Assembly: GCA_021324365.1 (NCBI GenBank)
Contig: JAJPJE010000067.1
Location: 25,066 to 89,065, forward strand
DNA length: 64,000 bases
Direction: 5' to 3'
Source of the DNA: Terriglobia bacterium
GTDB taxonomy: Bacteria > Acidobacteriota > Terriglobia > Terriglobales > Acidobacteriaceae
Part shown: positions 27,412 to 35,075 of the stretch, one piece after another
Layout: every line of letters starts with the position of its first letter
How positions within the stretch are numbered: position 1 is the stretch's first letter
Made by a program: the position numbers and the translations under genes
The notes under the pieces: generated by a model
Databases searched by the model: none
The model's input: only the letters and a program-made list of their open reading frames with translations
What the model was told of the DNA's origin: nothing

Positions 27412-28557
27412 TTACACCTTCAAAAATATTCTCTGCCGATACAGAATCCAGCCCAGAATCAAGAATGCTACGCTGTAACTTAGACCGTACAGCATCGACG
27501 CATTGTATGGGCTGGCGATCGGGGCGTAGAAGTGGCTGTAAATCCAACCTTTCAGAGACATGCTCCCAACATGCACCTGGATTGAGAGATGGGCCACCAA
27601 GCTCGCCAGAGCGTAGAGCGCCAACGGGTTCATGCCCATCATCATGAACGGCTTGCCCCAAGTCTTCCAACCTTTGAGGTCGATCATCCAGTAACAGAAC
27701 GCTAAGAACAGCAGGCTTAGCCCGGCGGTGAATAGGACGAAGGAACTGGTCCACAAGTTCTTATTGATAGGGAAGCTCAACCCCCAGATCTTTCCCAGAA
27801 TCGCCAGAATGGCTCCGGCAATCGCCATTCCTGCCGCCTTCCGTTCACTACTGCGATTCGAAAGCAGGTATTCGCCGGTAAATACCCCCAGGAGGCAAGT
27901 GGCGATTGCAGGGATAGTGCTCAGGAATCCTTCCGGATCTCTAACGTGTTCAACATAAAGGTGGTTGTACATCACCAGCCGGTCGAACCAAGAGGCCAGA
28001 TTGCCTTCAGGACTCAGATTGCCAACGCCATACCCAGGGACTGGAATGAGTTTCATAGCCGCCCAATAGCCGAAAAGAGCCAGAAGAAGGGCACTCAGCT
28101 GCCCGCGGCGGCTAGAGAACAGGAAGATGACAGCCGTGGCGAGGTATACGACGGCGATTCGCTGGAGTACGCCCGCAAAGCGCCAGGTCGCTAAATGAAA
28201 GTGCGGAAAGCCGTTAAGGAACACGCCTATAGCAAATATTACGACCGCTCGCTGAAGCGAATGGGTTAGCAGGGAAGTCCGTGAGGCACCTTTTTTCTGG
28301 CGATTCCGGAACGAATAGACCATAGAGACGCCGACAATGAAGAGGAAGAACGGGAAAATCAGGTCTGTTGGTGTCCAGCCGTTCCACTGCGCGTGCTCCA
28401 GAGGCCAATAGATGGAATCCCAATTCCCGGCGTTATTCACGAGCATCATTGCAGCTATGGTGAGCCCACGGAACACGTCAAGAGATTCCAATCGACTGGA
28501 AATGGAGGCGGGCGAGGCGATCGTGACGTTTGGTTGAGGGGAAACGATGGTGGACAT
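27412..28557 (-). CDS. Heparan-alpha-glucosaminide N-acetyltransferase-like membrane protein (DUF5009/NagX type)
   Basis: A polytopic inner-membrane protein of 381 aa from the chosen ATG (28557), which has AAGG 6 nt upstream; an ATG seven codons earlier is an alternative. The family signature SLDVFRGLTIAAMMLVNN and the conserved histidine region LEHAQWNGWTPTDLIFPFF are present, followed by about 10 helices. Relatives acetylate glucosamine residues across the membrane or are NagX-like proteins linked to GlcNAc use. It lies opposite to parA, with parS sites just beyond its start. Confidence 0.85.
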   Translation of the reverse strand: MSTIVSPQPNVTIASPASISSRLESLDVFRGLTIAAMMLVNNAGNWDSIYWPLEHAQWNGWTPTDLIFPFFLFIVGVSMVYSFRNRQKKGASRTSLLTHSLQRAVVIFAIGVFLNGFPHFHLATWRFAGVLQRIAVVYLATAVIFLFSSRRGQLSALLLALFGYWAAMKLIPVPGYGVGNLSPEGNLASWFDRLVMYNHLYVEHVRDPEGFLSTIPAIATCLLGVFTGEYLLSNRSSERKAAGMAIAGAILAILGKIWGLSFPINKNLWTSSFVLFTAGLSLLFLAFCYWMIDLKGWKTWGKPFMMMGMNPLALYALASLVAHLSIQVHVGSMSLKGWIYSHFYAPIASPYNASMLYGLSYSVAFLILGWILYRQRIFLKV

Positions 28558-28622
28558 TTGCGCCTTCGCGGGACACATTCTAAGTTGCGAGGGATTCTAC
28601 ACCCGCCTCGCTCTAACAGAGA

Positions 28623-28638
28623 TGTTCCACGTGAAACA
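28623..28638. promoter_or_regulatory. parS: parS centromere site 1
   Basis: TGTTCCACGTGAAACA, one base from the bacterial consensus TGTTTCACGTGAAACA. It lies 207 nt upstream of parA. ParB binds such sites to load the segregation complex. Confidence 0.92.
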
Positions 28639-28663
28639 TTCTTGGGGATCACGTTTGGGGGAT

Positions 28664-28679
28664 CGTTCCACGTGGAACA
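28664..28679. promoter_or_regulatory. parS: parS centromere site 2
   Basis: CGTTCCACGTGGAACA, a near-perfect palindrome differing from site 3 only in its first base; 41 nt from site 1. Confidence 0.9.
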
Positions 28680-28717
28680 TCTCCCATTGTTTTCCACCGC
28701 TGGCCTTCTTCCTAAAG

Positions 28718-28733
28718 TGTTCCACGTGGAACA
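28718..28733. promoter_or_regulatory. parS: parS centromere site 3
   Basis: TGTTCCACGTGGAACA, a perfect 16-bp palindrome, 54 nt from site 2 and 111 nt upstream of the parA start. Its proximity suggests ParB could also repress parA. Confidence 0.92.
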
Positions 28734-28844
28734 ATTGCCCCTGACTTCCACGGCAGGCACAGCTTTTGCACACAAATACCTCATTGCACTGCGGACACGA
28801 ACTTCGGTAGTCTGCAGTCCTCTGATGGTTTCATTCGAAAACTC

Positions 28845-29624
28845 ATGGGACGTGTTATAGCAGTTGCCAACCAAAAGGGTGGCGTGGGAAAGACCACAAC
28901 CGCCATTAATTTAGCTGCATCATTTGCCGCCGCGGAGGTACCCACTCTACTAATTGATTGCGATCCGCAATCGAACAGCAGCAGCGGCCTTGGATATCCG
29001 AAAGATCCTCAACGCTTCAGCACCTATCACCTGCTGATGGGCGACGCCCAATTGGATCAGATCACGCTCACGACCGCACTCGACCAGCTTTGGATTGTTC
29101 CGTCCAGCAAGGAGCTTACCGGTGCGAACATTGAACTGGTTACGCTCGACCGGCGCGAGTTCCGCCTGCGCGATGCCGTCGATCGCATACGCAATCGCTA
29201 TCAGTTCATTGTGCTCGATTGTCCACCCGCTCTAGATCTCCTAACTCTCAATGCCCTAGTGGCGGCCGACTCAGTTATCGTTCCAATGCAGGCCGAATAC
29301 TTCGCATTGGAAGGGGTCAGCGAGTTGCTGGATACGGTGGAGCGTGTCAAGCAGACATTCAATCCTGGGTTGGCGGTTGAGGGGGTTGTGCTGACGATGT
29401 ACGACGACCGTACCAACCTTGCACAGCAGGTCACCGATGAGTTGCGGAACTACTTCGGGGATCGTCTGTTTACCACTTCGATACCTCGCAATGTGCGGCT
29501 TGCGGAAGCGCCCAGTCATGGAAAGCCGGCCCTCCTCTACGACGTGCGTTCGCGTGGAGCGGAAGCTTACATCAAGCTGGCGAAAGAGATCATGGACCGA
29601 GTGATGTTGCGTGCATCCGCCTAG
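28845..29624 (+). CDS. parA: Chromosome partitioning ATPase ParA (Soj)
   Basis: A 259-aa deviant-Walker ATPase. Walker A is KGGVGKTT at residues 11-18 (two lysines, Lys11 being the signature lysine), Walker A' is LIDCDPQSNSSSGL, and Walker B is FIVLDCPPALD. There is no N-terminal DNA-binding extension, which marks the chromosomal rather than plasmid P1 type. It works with ParB and parS to move origins apart. parB follows after 116 nt; the three parS sites precede it. Confidence 0.96.
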   Translation: MGRVIAVANQKGGVGKTTTAINLAASFAAAEVPTLLIDCDPQSNSSSGLGYPKDPQRFSTYHLLMGDAQLDQITLTTALDQLWIVPSSKELTGANIELVTLDRREFRLRDAVDRIRNRYQFIVLDCPPALDLLTLNALVAADSVIVPMQAEYFALEGVSELLDTVERVKQTFNPGLAVEGVVLTMYDDRTNLAQQVTDELRNYFGDRLFTTSIPRNVRLAEAPSHGKPALLYDVRSRGAEAYIKLAKEIMDRVMLRASA

Positions 29625-29643
29625 TATATCGCTATACGATATA
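29625..29643. repeat. AT-rich inverted repeat between parA and parB
   Basis: TATATCG (29625-29631) and CGATATA (29637-29643) flank a 5-nt spacer, immediately after the parA stop and followed by five T's (TTTTTCC). It could be a weak terminator tuning parB or a binding site; stem stability is low. Confidence 0.35.
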
Positions 29644-29740
29644 TTTTTCCCCGGGCGAACGTAGCCGGTGGTCAGTCGCTGGGAACTGGATTTATGTTGT
29701 CCTCCGCCGGGTTAAACGGTGCCTCAAGTTAGGAGCTGAT

Positions 29741-30646
29741 GTGCAGACGATTACGCCAGACAAAAAACGCGCTCTAGGACGTGGACTCAATTCCCTGATA
29801 CCAGCGGCGCGCAGCACGCCTCCAGCGGCTGCGCCTGTGGCGACGGGGCCGGTCGCGGTGATGCCGGGCGAAGCCGTACAAGACGTCGCCATTGCCGACG
29901 TCCTTCCCAATCCCATGCAGACGCGCGTCGACATCGATCCCGTTGCGCTGCAGGAACTGGCAGACTCAATCGCAGTTCAGGGCGTATTGCAGCCAATCCT
30001 GGTGCGCAAGGTCGGAGACGGCAAGCTCGAACTCGTTGCCGGCCAGCGACGGCTTATGGCATCGCAACGGGCAGGAAAGACGACCGTCCCCGCGATCGTT
30101 CGCCAGATTTCAGACGAGCAGGCCATCGAGATCACTATTATCGAAAATCTCCAGCGCGAAGACCTGAACCCGCTGGAGCAGGCCGCCGCATTTGAGAAAC
30201 TCAGTCAGCAGTGCGGACTTACACAGGAGCAAATCGCGCAACGCACCGGAAAAGATCGCACCACGATCGCGAATTACATCCGGTTGTTGCGTCTGCCCGA
30301 TTGGGTTAAGCAAGGGCTGCGTCAGGGCGTGCTGACAATGGGACATGCCCGGGCGCTGATGGGGCTCGACCCTTCATTGATCGAAGCGACCGCCCGCGAG
30401 GTGGTCAAAGACGCACTTTCCGTGCGCCAAACCGAAAAGCTGGTATACGACATCCTGCATCCCTCCCCTAAGCCGGAGAAGAAAGAACGCGTGGTTGATC
30501 CGAACGTCAAAGAAGCAGAGCGTGAACTCGAGCGATCGCTCGGCGTACGCGCACGAATCTACGACCGTAGTGGGAAGGGCAAGGTCGTGCTGGAGTACAA
30601 GTCGCTGGAGGACTTCGACCGCATCGTGGAGGCATTGTCGAAGTAA
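29741..30646 (+). CDS. parB: Chromosome partitioning protein ParB (Spo0J)
   Basis: A 301-aa parS-binding CTPase clamp. The GTG start has AGGAG 5 nt upstream. Order: KKRALGRGLNSLIP N-terminal ParA-contact segment, an Ala/Pro linker, the CTP-binding domain (VLPNPMQTR, GQRRLMAS in place of GERRxRA, and TIIENLQREDLNPLEQA), a helix-turn-helix (TQEQIAQRTGKDRTTIANYI) that reads parS, and a C-terminal dimerisation domain. The substitution of Glu by Gln in the GERR box is worth noting but occurs in other ParBs. Confidence 0.96.
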   Translation: MQTITPDKKRALGRGLNSLIPAARSTPPAAAPVATGPVAVMPGEAVQDVAIADVLPNPMQTRVDIDPVALQELADSIAVQGVLQPILVRKVGDGKLELVAGQRRLMASQRAGKTTVPAIVRQISDEQAIEITIIENLQREDLNPLEQAAAFEKLSQQCGLTQEQIAQRTGKDRTTIANYIRLLRLPDWVKQGLRQGVLTMGHARALMGLDPSLIEATAREVVKDALSVRQTEKLVYDILHPSPKPEKKERVVDPNVKEAERELERSLGVRARIYDRSGKGKVVLEYKSLEDFDRIVEALSK

Positions 30647-30696
30647 GTTACTAGGCAGTATTCACCAGACTGGTTTTACAAATGTGATTTGAAAGC

Positions 30697-30714
30697 GCGC
30701 GGCTTCAGCCGCGC
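30697..30714. terminator. GC-rich hairpin after parB
   Basis: GCGCGGC and GCCGCGC pair around a TTCA loop, 51 nt after the parB stop. No T-run follows (TTCTGCTCTT), so it is either a weak terminator or a member of the GC-palindrome repeats. Confidence 0.45.
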
Positions 30715-30750
30715 CGTTCTGCTCTTACTCAGTAATCGGAACGTAATCCA

Positions 30751-30864
30751 GTGAACGCGCGCATACGCCGAATCATTCTGCTCATTATCTTGGCGCTGGT
30801 CATCGCCTGGCACCTTCACTGGATCCCACAGTGGATCACGTCGGGATTCCACCTCCACCGCTAG
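30751..30864 (+). CDS. 37-aa single-pass membrane peptide downstream of parB
   Basis: GTG start, 37 codons then TAG. The peptide MNARIRRIILLIILALVIAW carries a basic N terminus, one hydrophobic helix and an aromatic, His-rich tail (HLHWIPQW). It resembles small membrane proteins often missed by gene callers. The ribosome-binding site is weak (GGAA 10 nt upstream), so the call rests on the positive-inside membrane pattern. Confidence 0.45.
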   Translation: MNARIRRIILLIILALVIAWHLHWIPQWITSGFHLHR

Positions 30865-31108
30865 TAATCGTTTTTCACCACAGATGGAGGGCGGCAATTA
30901 TGGCCGGAGAACCGGGGCCGAGCCGAGGCTACTGAGCGGTGCCGGAATGGGTAGAAAAAGAGCCAAGCTGGCCGGAAGCGGAGCGCTTCCAAGCTCCGAA
31001 GAAGGCGGTATACGACCTCTGGCCGGGTACTACGGTAACTTCGCCTCTCCCACAAAATGGGAATAGCATTTCGCACAAAGACACTTTGCTTGCCGGAAGA
31101 GGGTCGAA
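30865..31108 (+). promoter_or_regulatory. Structured leader upstream of the secreted coiled-coil gene
   Basis: This 244-nt gap contains repeated GGCCGG motifs (around 30901, 30970 and 31021) and nested stems: GAGC/GCTC enclosing GGAAGC (30976 region) / GCTTCC. A second possible pair is GGCG/CGCC further on. A 64-codon frame from GTG 30939 overlaps it and has plausible composition, but it lacks a good ribosome-binding site. I cannot decide between a structured RNA and a small ORF. Confidence 0.3.
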
Positions 31109-31645
31109 ATGCGTAAAGCGTGGGCATTGGTGATTGTTGTCGGATGCGGGCTGGTGGGCAGCACCTTTGGACAGTCTCTGGGCGACTTTGCTCGCGAGCA
31201 AAGAGCAAAACAGGGATCCGCGACTGCGACCAAGAAAGTCATCACCGACGATGACATTCCCAAGCAGGACACGATTTCTACCGGGGGGCAAAACAGCCCG
31301 AACCCCCAAACCAACGCAGGCAGCCTCCTTGAGAAAAAGGACAAACCGGCTCAAGCGGATTCCGCGGCTGACAAGCTGAAGTCGGCAGAGCAGTGTAAGG
31401 CGGCCATCCAGCAGCAAAAGCAGACTGTCGACTCCATGCAGAAAGAGCTGGACGAGTTGAAAGGTTCAATCCATTACGTGGAGGCAAACGCCTATTACAA
31501 CGGTGTCCAGTACAACGAAGCGCAGGCGCAGAAGCAAAAAGAAGCTGAGCACCTGGAGAAGCAGTTGACCGAAGAAAAAGCTAAACTGCAGGACATGCAG
31601 GAACAGGCCCGAAAGGCGGGCTTCGGAAGCTCGGTCTACGAATAG
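31109..31645 (+). CDS. Secreted coiled-coil protein of acidobacterial type
   Basis: A 178-aa exported protein: signal peptide to about residue 21, then QSLGDFAREQRAKQ and KKVITDDDIP, a pair of short motifs that recurs in many secreted Acidobacteria proteins (family recollection, not checked). Residues 85-170 are charged, Gln/Lys/Glu-rich and predicted coiled coil (QKQTVDSMQKELDELKG). No enzymatic motif. Its stop is adjacent to that of the convergent DUF2461 gene, with no spacer. Confidence 0.8.
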   Translation: MRKAWALVIVVGCGLVGSTFGQSLGDFAREQRAKQGSATATKKVITDDDIPKQDTISTGGQNSPNPQTNAGSLLEKKDKPAQADSAADKLKSAEQCKAAIQQQKQTVDSMQKELDELKGSIHYVEANAYYNGVQYNEAQAQKQKEAEHLEKQLTEEKAKLQDMQEQARKAGFGSSVYE

Positions 31646-32314
31646 TCAGTAGCGAAATCCCAGCGCTTGCGAGAGAAACTGCACCAGTGGACTAATCTGC
31701 TGACAGGCCCTGGTGAAATCCTTCATGAACTTCGGGCCGCAAATCTGCGACTCTGAAAACTCAATCCAGACAATATAATCCTTGCGCTTCAAGTCCTCGA
31801 TACAGGGATGATCGGGCGGGAACCCACGCGGCGGACGGGAGAGGACTTCGCCGTCGAATTTCAGCTTCTTACTGATTTTCTTCCATTCATCTTCGCGCGT
31901 CACAATCGCCTGCCGGATCTGGTTCAGCACCTTGGATTCCGGCCGCCAGGAACCCCCGGCGACAAAGCACTGCTCGGGTTCGAGGTGAAAATAGAACGAC
32001 GGTGCGTGGACATCTTTCTTTTCGGAAGCATGCCGGAACTGAATCCCGATATGCGTTTTGTACGGCTGTTTATTCGCGCTGAAGCGGATATCTCGATAGA
32101 TCCGGAAGAGCGAACCGCCATGGGGCCGCGGATCGGCGATGATTTGCGAACTGATTTTCTGCAAGGGCGCCGCGGCCTCGGTGATGAACTGCAGACAGGG
32201 ATCGCGTACGACGGCCTCGTAGCGGGCTTTGTTTTTCGCAAACCACTCGCGGCGGTTGTTGCGTTTCAGTTGCTTGAGAAAGTCGAATAGCCCGGGAGTG
32301 AAGTACGGTCCCAT
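31646..32314 (-). CDS. DUF2461 family protein
   Basis: A 222-aa cytoplasmic protein that matches the DUF2461/TIGR02453 pattern: FDFLKQLKRNNRREWFAKNKARYE at the N terminus, then RIYRDIRFSANKQPYKTHIG and the conserved GGSWRPESKVL region. Function unknown across the family. It ends against the coiled-coil gene. Coordinates and length agree with the family's usual size. Confidence 0.9.
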   Translation of the reverse strand: MGPYFTPGLFDFLKQLKRNNRREWFAKNKARYEAVVRDPCLQFITEAAAPLQKISSQIIADPRPHGGSLFRIYRDIRFSANKQPYKTHIGIQFRHASEKKDVHAPSFYFHLEPEQCFVAGGSWRPESKVLNQIRQAIVTREDEWKKISKKLKFDGEVLSRPPRGFPPDHPCIEDLKRKDYIVWIEFSESQICGPKFMKDFTRACQQISPLVQFLSQALGFRY

Positions 32315-32353
32315 GGTCGGTCACCAATTATGAAATCGAGAAATAGATTGTAA

Positions 32354-33106
32354 TCAGCGGCGGACAGATTCGAAATCCGGTACGGGTGTGCGCGGCTGCA
32401 TATGGCGCCGGCGCGCGGCTTCCAGGAAGTATTCGAACAGCGCGCGCGACGAGGGTTCCTCGTCGAAGGTGCGTTCCGGGTGCCATTGCACTCCGAGCAC
32501 AAAGTGATCGGAGGCGGTAGACTCAAGGGCTTCAATCACCCCGTCGTGGGCGCGGGCCACAACACGCAGACCATCGCCGGGCGCGTTTACTGACTGGTGA
32601 TGGCTGGAGTTTACCCAGCCTTCATCGGACTCCCAGACAGGACCAAGAATGCCGGCCAGGCGGGACTCGGGTTCGATTTGCACCAGATGCGCGCGCTCGA
32701 TGAGGCGGCCTTGGGAGTGGTTCTCGACATGCTGAATTAGCGTTCCAGTCCGCCACACGTTAAGACTCTGCAAGCCGTAGCAGATGCCCAGCACGGGTTT
32801 ATGCATGTTGTACGCGTCTTGCAAAAGCAGTTCGTCGGCGTTGTCGCGGCGTGGATCGGCGGCAGCAGTGTGTGGGTCAAGGGATGCGCCATACTTTTCC
32901 GGATCAACATCAGCCGGACTACCTGGAAGCAGGATGCCGTCGCAGGTCATGGCGAGCCGGGTAATATCGGCATTGCTGAGGGACAGATCGATCGGAACAG
33001 GCTCGCCACCGGAGATCTCGATCGCGCAAAGATACTGCGGCAAAGCTCGCTGGTTGTATTCCGGCTTCTGAGAATGCGGATGGGGAATTGCGATCCGAGG
33101 TCGCAC
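32354..33106 (-). CDS. Class I glutamine amidotransferase-like gamma-glutamyl hydrolase (peptidase C26)
   Basis: A soluble hydrolase of the PuuD type, likely cleaving gamma-glutamyl compounds such as gamma-Glu-GABA. The catalytic cysteine lies in VLGICYGLQSLNV and the His-Glu pair in GVQWHPERTF. The GTG at 33106 is chosen because GAGG lies 5 nt upstream and gives the family N terminus VRPRIAIPHPHS; the longer frame (33154) lacks a ribosome-binding site. 250 aa. It may share a unit with the DUF2461 gene (39-nt gap). Confidence 0.9.
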   Translation of the reverse strand: MRPRIAIPHPHSQKPEYNQRALPQYLCAIEISGGEPVPIDLSLSNADITRLAMTCDGILLPGSPADVDPEKYGASLDPHTAAADPRRDNADELLLQDAYNMHKPVLGICYGLQSLNVWRTGTLIQHVENHSQGRLIERAHLVQIEPESRLAGILGPVWESDEGWVNSSHHQSVNAPGDGLRVVARAHDGVIEALESTASDHFVLGVQWHPERTFDEEPSSRALFEYFLEAARRRHMQPRTPVPDFESVRR

Positions 33107-33286
33107 AGTCACCTCGTGAATAGTGTAACGCTCTCCACGCCAGCAAATTTGCACAGCGGGGTTTCTCAGGAGATGCCTCCTGCTATTGTTTTTATCAGGC
33201 CGTGGGTGTTTACAGGGTAGTCGTTATACTTCATTTCGTCTGCCGGACCGGCGTATCTAACAAGAGCACCGATTGGAGAGTGTTGA

Positions 33287-34036
33287 ATGCGAAGGCGAAC
33301 GCTGGTTGTCCTGCTTTTCTGCGGGGTTTACGGGCTGCACGCGCAGACTGTCGACGAAATTGTTGCCAAAGCGCTGCAGGCGCGCGGCGGCGTGAGTGCC
33401 ATTAAGGCAATTCAGAGCGAACGTTTGACGGGACACATCTCGTTTGAGAAGAATTCGCCCGCGGGCTTTATGGTACAGATCAAAAGGCCCGAAAAGATGC
33501 GAGAGGAGATCGATTTCAGCGAGAAAACCATGATCGAGACGACCGATGGCTCGACAGGATGGAGGCTAATGGCGACGAATGGAACCGGCACACCTGAACA
33601 GCTAACGCCTGGCGAAGTGCAGAACATGGAAGGCGGCGCTGATATCGACGGACCGCTGCTCGATTACAGGCGCAAGGGAAACAAAGTCGAATTGGTTGGA
33701 AAGGCCAAGGTCGGCAACGAAGACGCGTACAAGCTCAAAGTGATAGACAAGAAGGGCGAAGTCCGTTACGACTACCTGGATGCCAACTCGTTCCTGGAGA
33801 TAAAGTGGGAAGGGCAGGTGGAAAACGCGGGCAAAACGAATACCTTCGCCTCGCTCTTTTCTGACTATCGCAAAGTACAGGGCGTGATGTTCGCATTCGC
33901 GATCACCTCGGGTACCGCAGACAATCCCAACGCGCAGAAGATCGTTTTCGATAAAGTCGAGGTGAACGTCCCGATGAGCGATACACTGTTCGGTAAGCCC
34001 TCACCTCCGACGCGGGCCGGACAACCTGCTCATTGA
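33287..34036 (+). CDS. Exported LolA-like (outer-membrane lipoprotein-sorting) protein
   Basis: A 249-aa exported protein: signal peptide ending near residue 19 (LHAQ), then TVDEIVAKALQARGGVSAIKAIQSER, the opening of the lipoprotein-carrier-like domain common in Acidobacteria and Bacteroidetes. Beta-strand pairs (VELVGKAKVGNEDAYKLKV, SFLEIKWEG) suggest the unclosed barrel of LolA relatives. It is not a true LolA by length and location. Likely monocistronic; fmdB-like gene follows after 100 nt. Confidence 0.75.
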   Translation: MRRRTLVVLLFCGVYGLHAQTVDEIVAKALQARGGVSAIKAIQSERLTGHISFEKNSPAGFMVQIKRPEKMREEIDFSEKTMIETTDGSTGWRLMATNGTGTPEQLTPGEVQNMEGGADIDGPLLDYRRKGNKVELVGKAKVGNEDAYKLKVIDKKGEVRYDYLDANSFLEIKWEGQVENAGKTNTFASLFSDYRKVQGVMFAFAITSGTADNPNAQKIVFDKVEVNVPMSDTLFGKPSPPTRAGQPAH

Positions 34037-34136
34037 AGGCTCGGTGCCTGTCTGCAGATTGACGGCGAAAGATGTGCACCCTAAAATTCAGAGAAGCATC
34101 TTAATTATCAAGCTTTTGCAATATAGGGAGTCCCAC

Positions 34137-34448
34137 GTGCCGCTGTACGAGTACCAGTGCACAAAATGTCAGCACAGGTTTGAGAAGATCCAGAAGTTCT
34201 CGGATCCGCCCGTCACTAAGTGCCCTGAATGCGGGGGCAAGGTGGAGCAACTGCTCTCTGCGCCGGCGATCCAGTTCAAAGGCGCCGGATGGTATGTCAC
34301 CGATTATGCCAAAAAGTCCGGCTCGCCGAGTGGAAACGGCAAGGGGAGTTCGGACGTGAAAGCGTCGGAAGCGAAGTCGTCAGACACCAAATCAGCGGAC
34401 ACCAAGCCCGAGAAGAAGTCCGAAACGAAGACCTCTAAGAAGGACTAA
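34137..34448 (+). CDS. FmdB-family zinc-ribbon protein
   Basis: A 103-aa protein. The GTG at 34137 has GGGAG 6 nt upstream and gives VPLYEYQCTKCQHRFE, the standard FmdB start. Two CxxC pairs (CTKC and CPEC) form the zinc ribbon. The C-terminal tail is Ser/Lys-rich low complexity (KSSDTKSADTKPEKKSE). The family is named after a putative regulator of formamide utilisation; actual role is unknown. Confidence 0.9.
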   Translation: MPLYEYQCTKCQHRFEKIQKFSDPPVTKCPECGGKVEQLLSAPAIQFKGAGWYVTDYAKKSGSPSGNGKGSSDVKASEAKSSDTKSADTKPEKKSETKTSKKD

Positions 34449-34537
34449 AGCTCACTAATACATCTAGCCTTCGTAGTAACCATGACCAGCTTTGATACCT
34501 CACATCTGCCCTCTGCAAGCAGCTGTGGGTCGAACCC

Positions 34538-34963
34538 TCAGGCAGCTTTTCGGCGAGGCGGAACCTTCGCACCTTCTCGACGCGCTTTCGAAAGGCCAAT
34601 CGCGATTGCCTGCTTGCGGTTCTTATGCTCGCCCTTCTTCAGATGATGCATTTCCGTGCGAACTTCCTGTTGAGCTTTCCGGCCATAGCGCCGCGAGCTT
34701 GATTTCTTTCCACCGCGCCGGGAACTCGAGCGATTGCTCCGGCTGCGCGCACTCGCACTGTGACTGCCAGAGCTTCGGCTCGACTTACTTCTGCGGGACG
34801 AAGCGGATTTGCGCGACCGGCTGTGAGCGGACGCTGAACGGGAAGAGGACTTGCGACCTGTACGGCTGCGGGAAGACTTGCGCGATGAACTGCCGCGCGA
34901 ACGCGCGGATGCGGAACCGGATCGCCTTCCTCCGCGGCGGCTGGATTTTTTCGCTGTTGGCAT
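34538..34963 (-). CDS. Highly basic Ser/Arg/Lys-rich protein with DUF6496 C terminus
   Basis: A 141-aa protein from the ATG at 34963, with AAGGAG upstream. Residues 1-95 are almost wholly Ser, Arg, Lys and Gly (histone-H1-like). Residues 96-135 (EVRTEMHHLKKGEHKNRKQA then IAIGLSKARR) match DUF6496, which is often fused to such tails. It may bind nucleic acid, but that is inferred only from charge. It converges with the fmdB gene and is divergent from the DNA ligase. A long opposite frame (34492-35394) is its shadow. Confidence 0.8.
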   Translation of the reverse strand: MPTAKKSSRRGGRRSGSASARSRGSSSRKSSRSRTGRKSSSRSASAHSRSRKSASSRRSKSSRSSGSHSASARSRSNRSSSRRGGKKSSSRRYGRKAQQEVRTEMHHLKKGEHKNRKQAIAIGLSKARREGAKVPPRRKAA

Positions 34964-35075
34964 CTCTATTCTCTCCTTGGCGTGGCGCGCATGCATCTAT
35001 TGCCACAACTGAATGTGACGTCAGGCAACCTGTAGAAGGTTGTGCGCGATGGTTTACATTCATTGTTCACGATGT

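Noticed and set aside
27097..28844. Replication origin near rsmG-parAB
   Set aside because: Only one DnaA-box-like sequence (27266-27274) is visible, with no AT-rich unwinding region and no dnaA or dnaN gene in the window.
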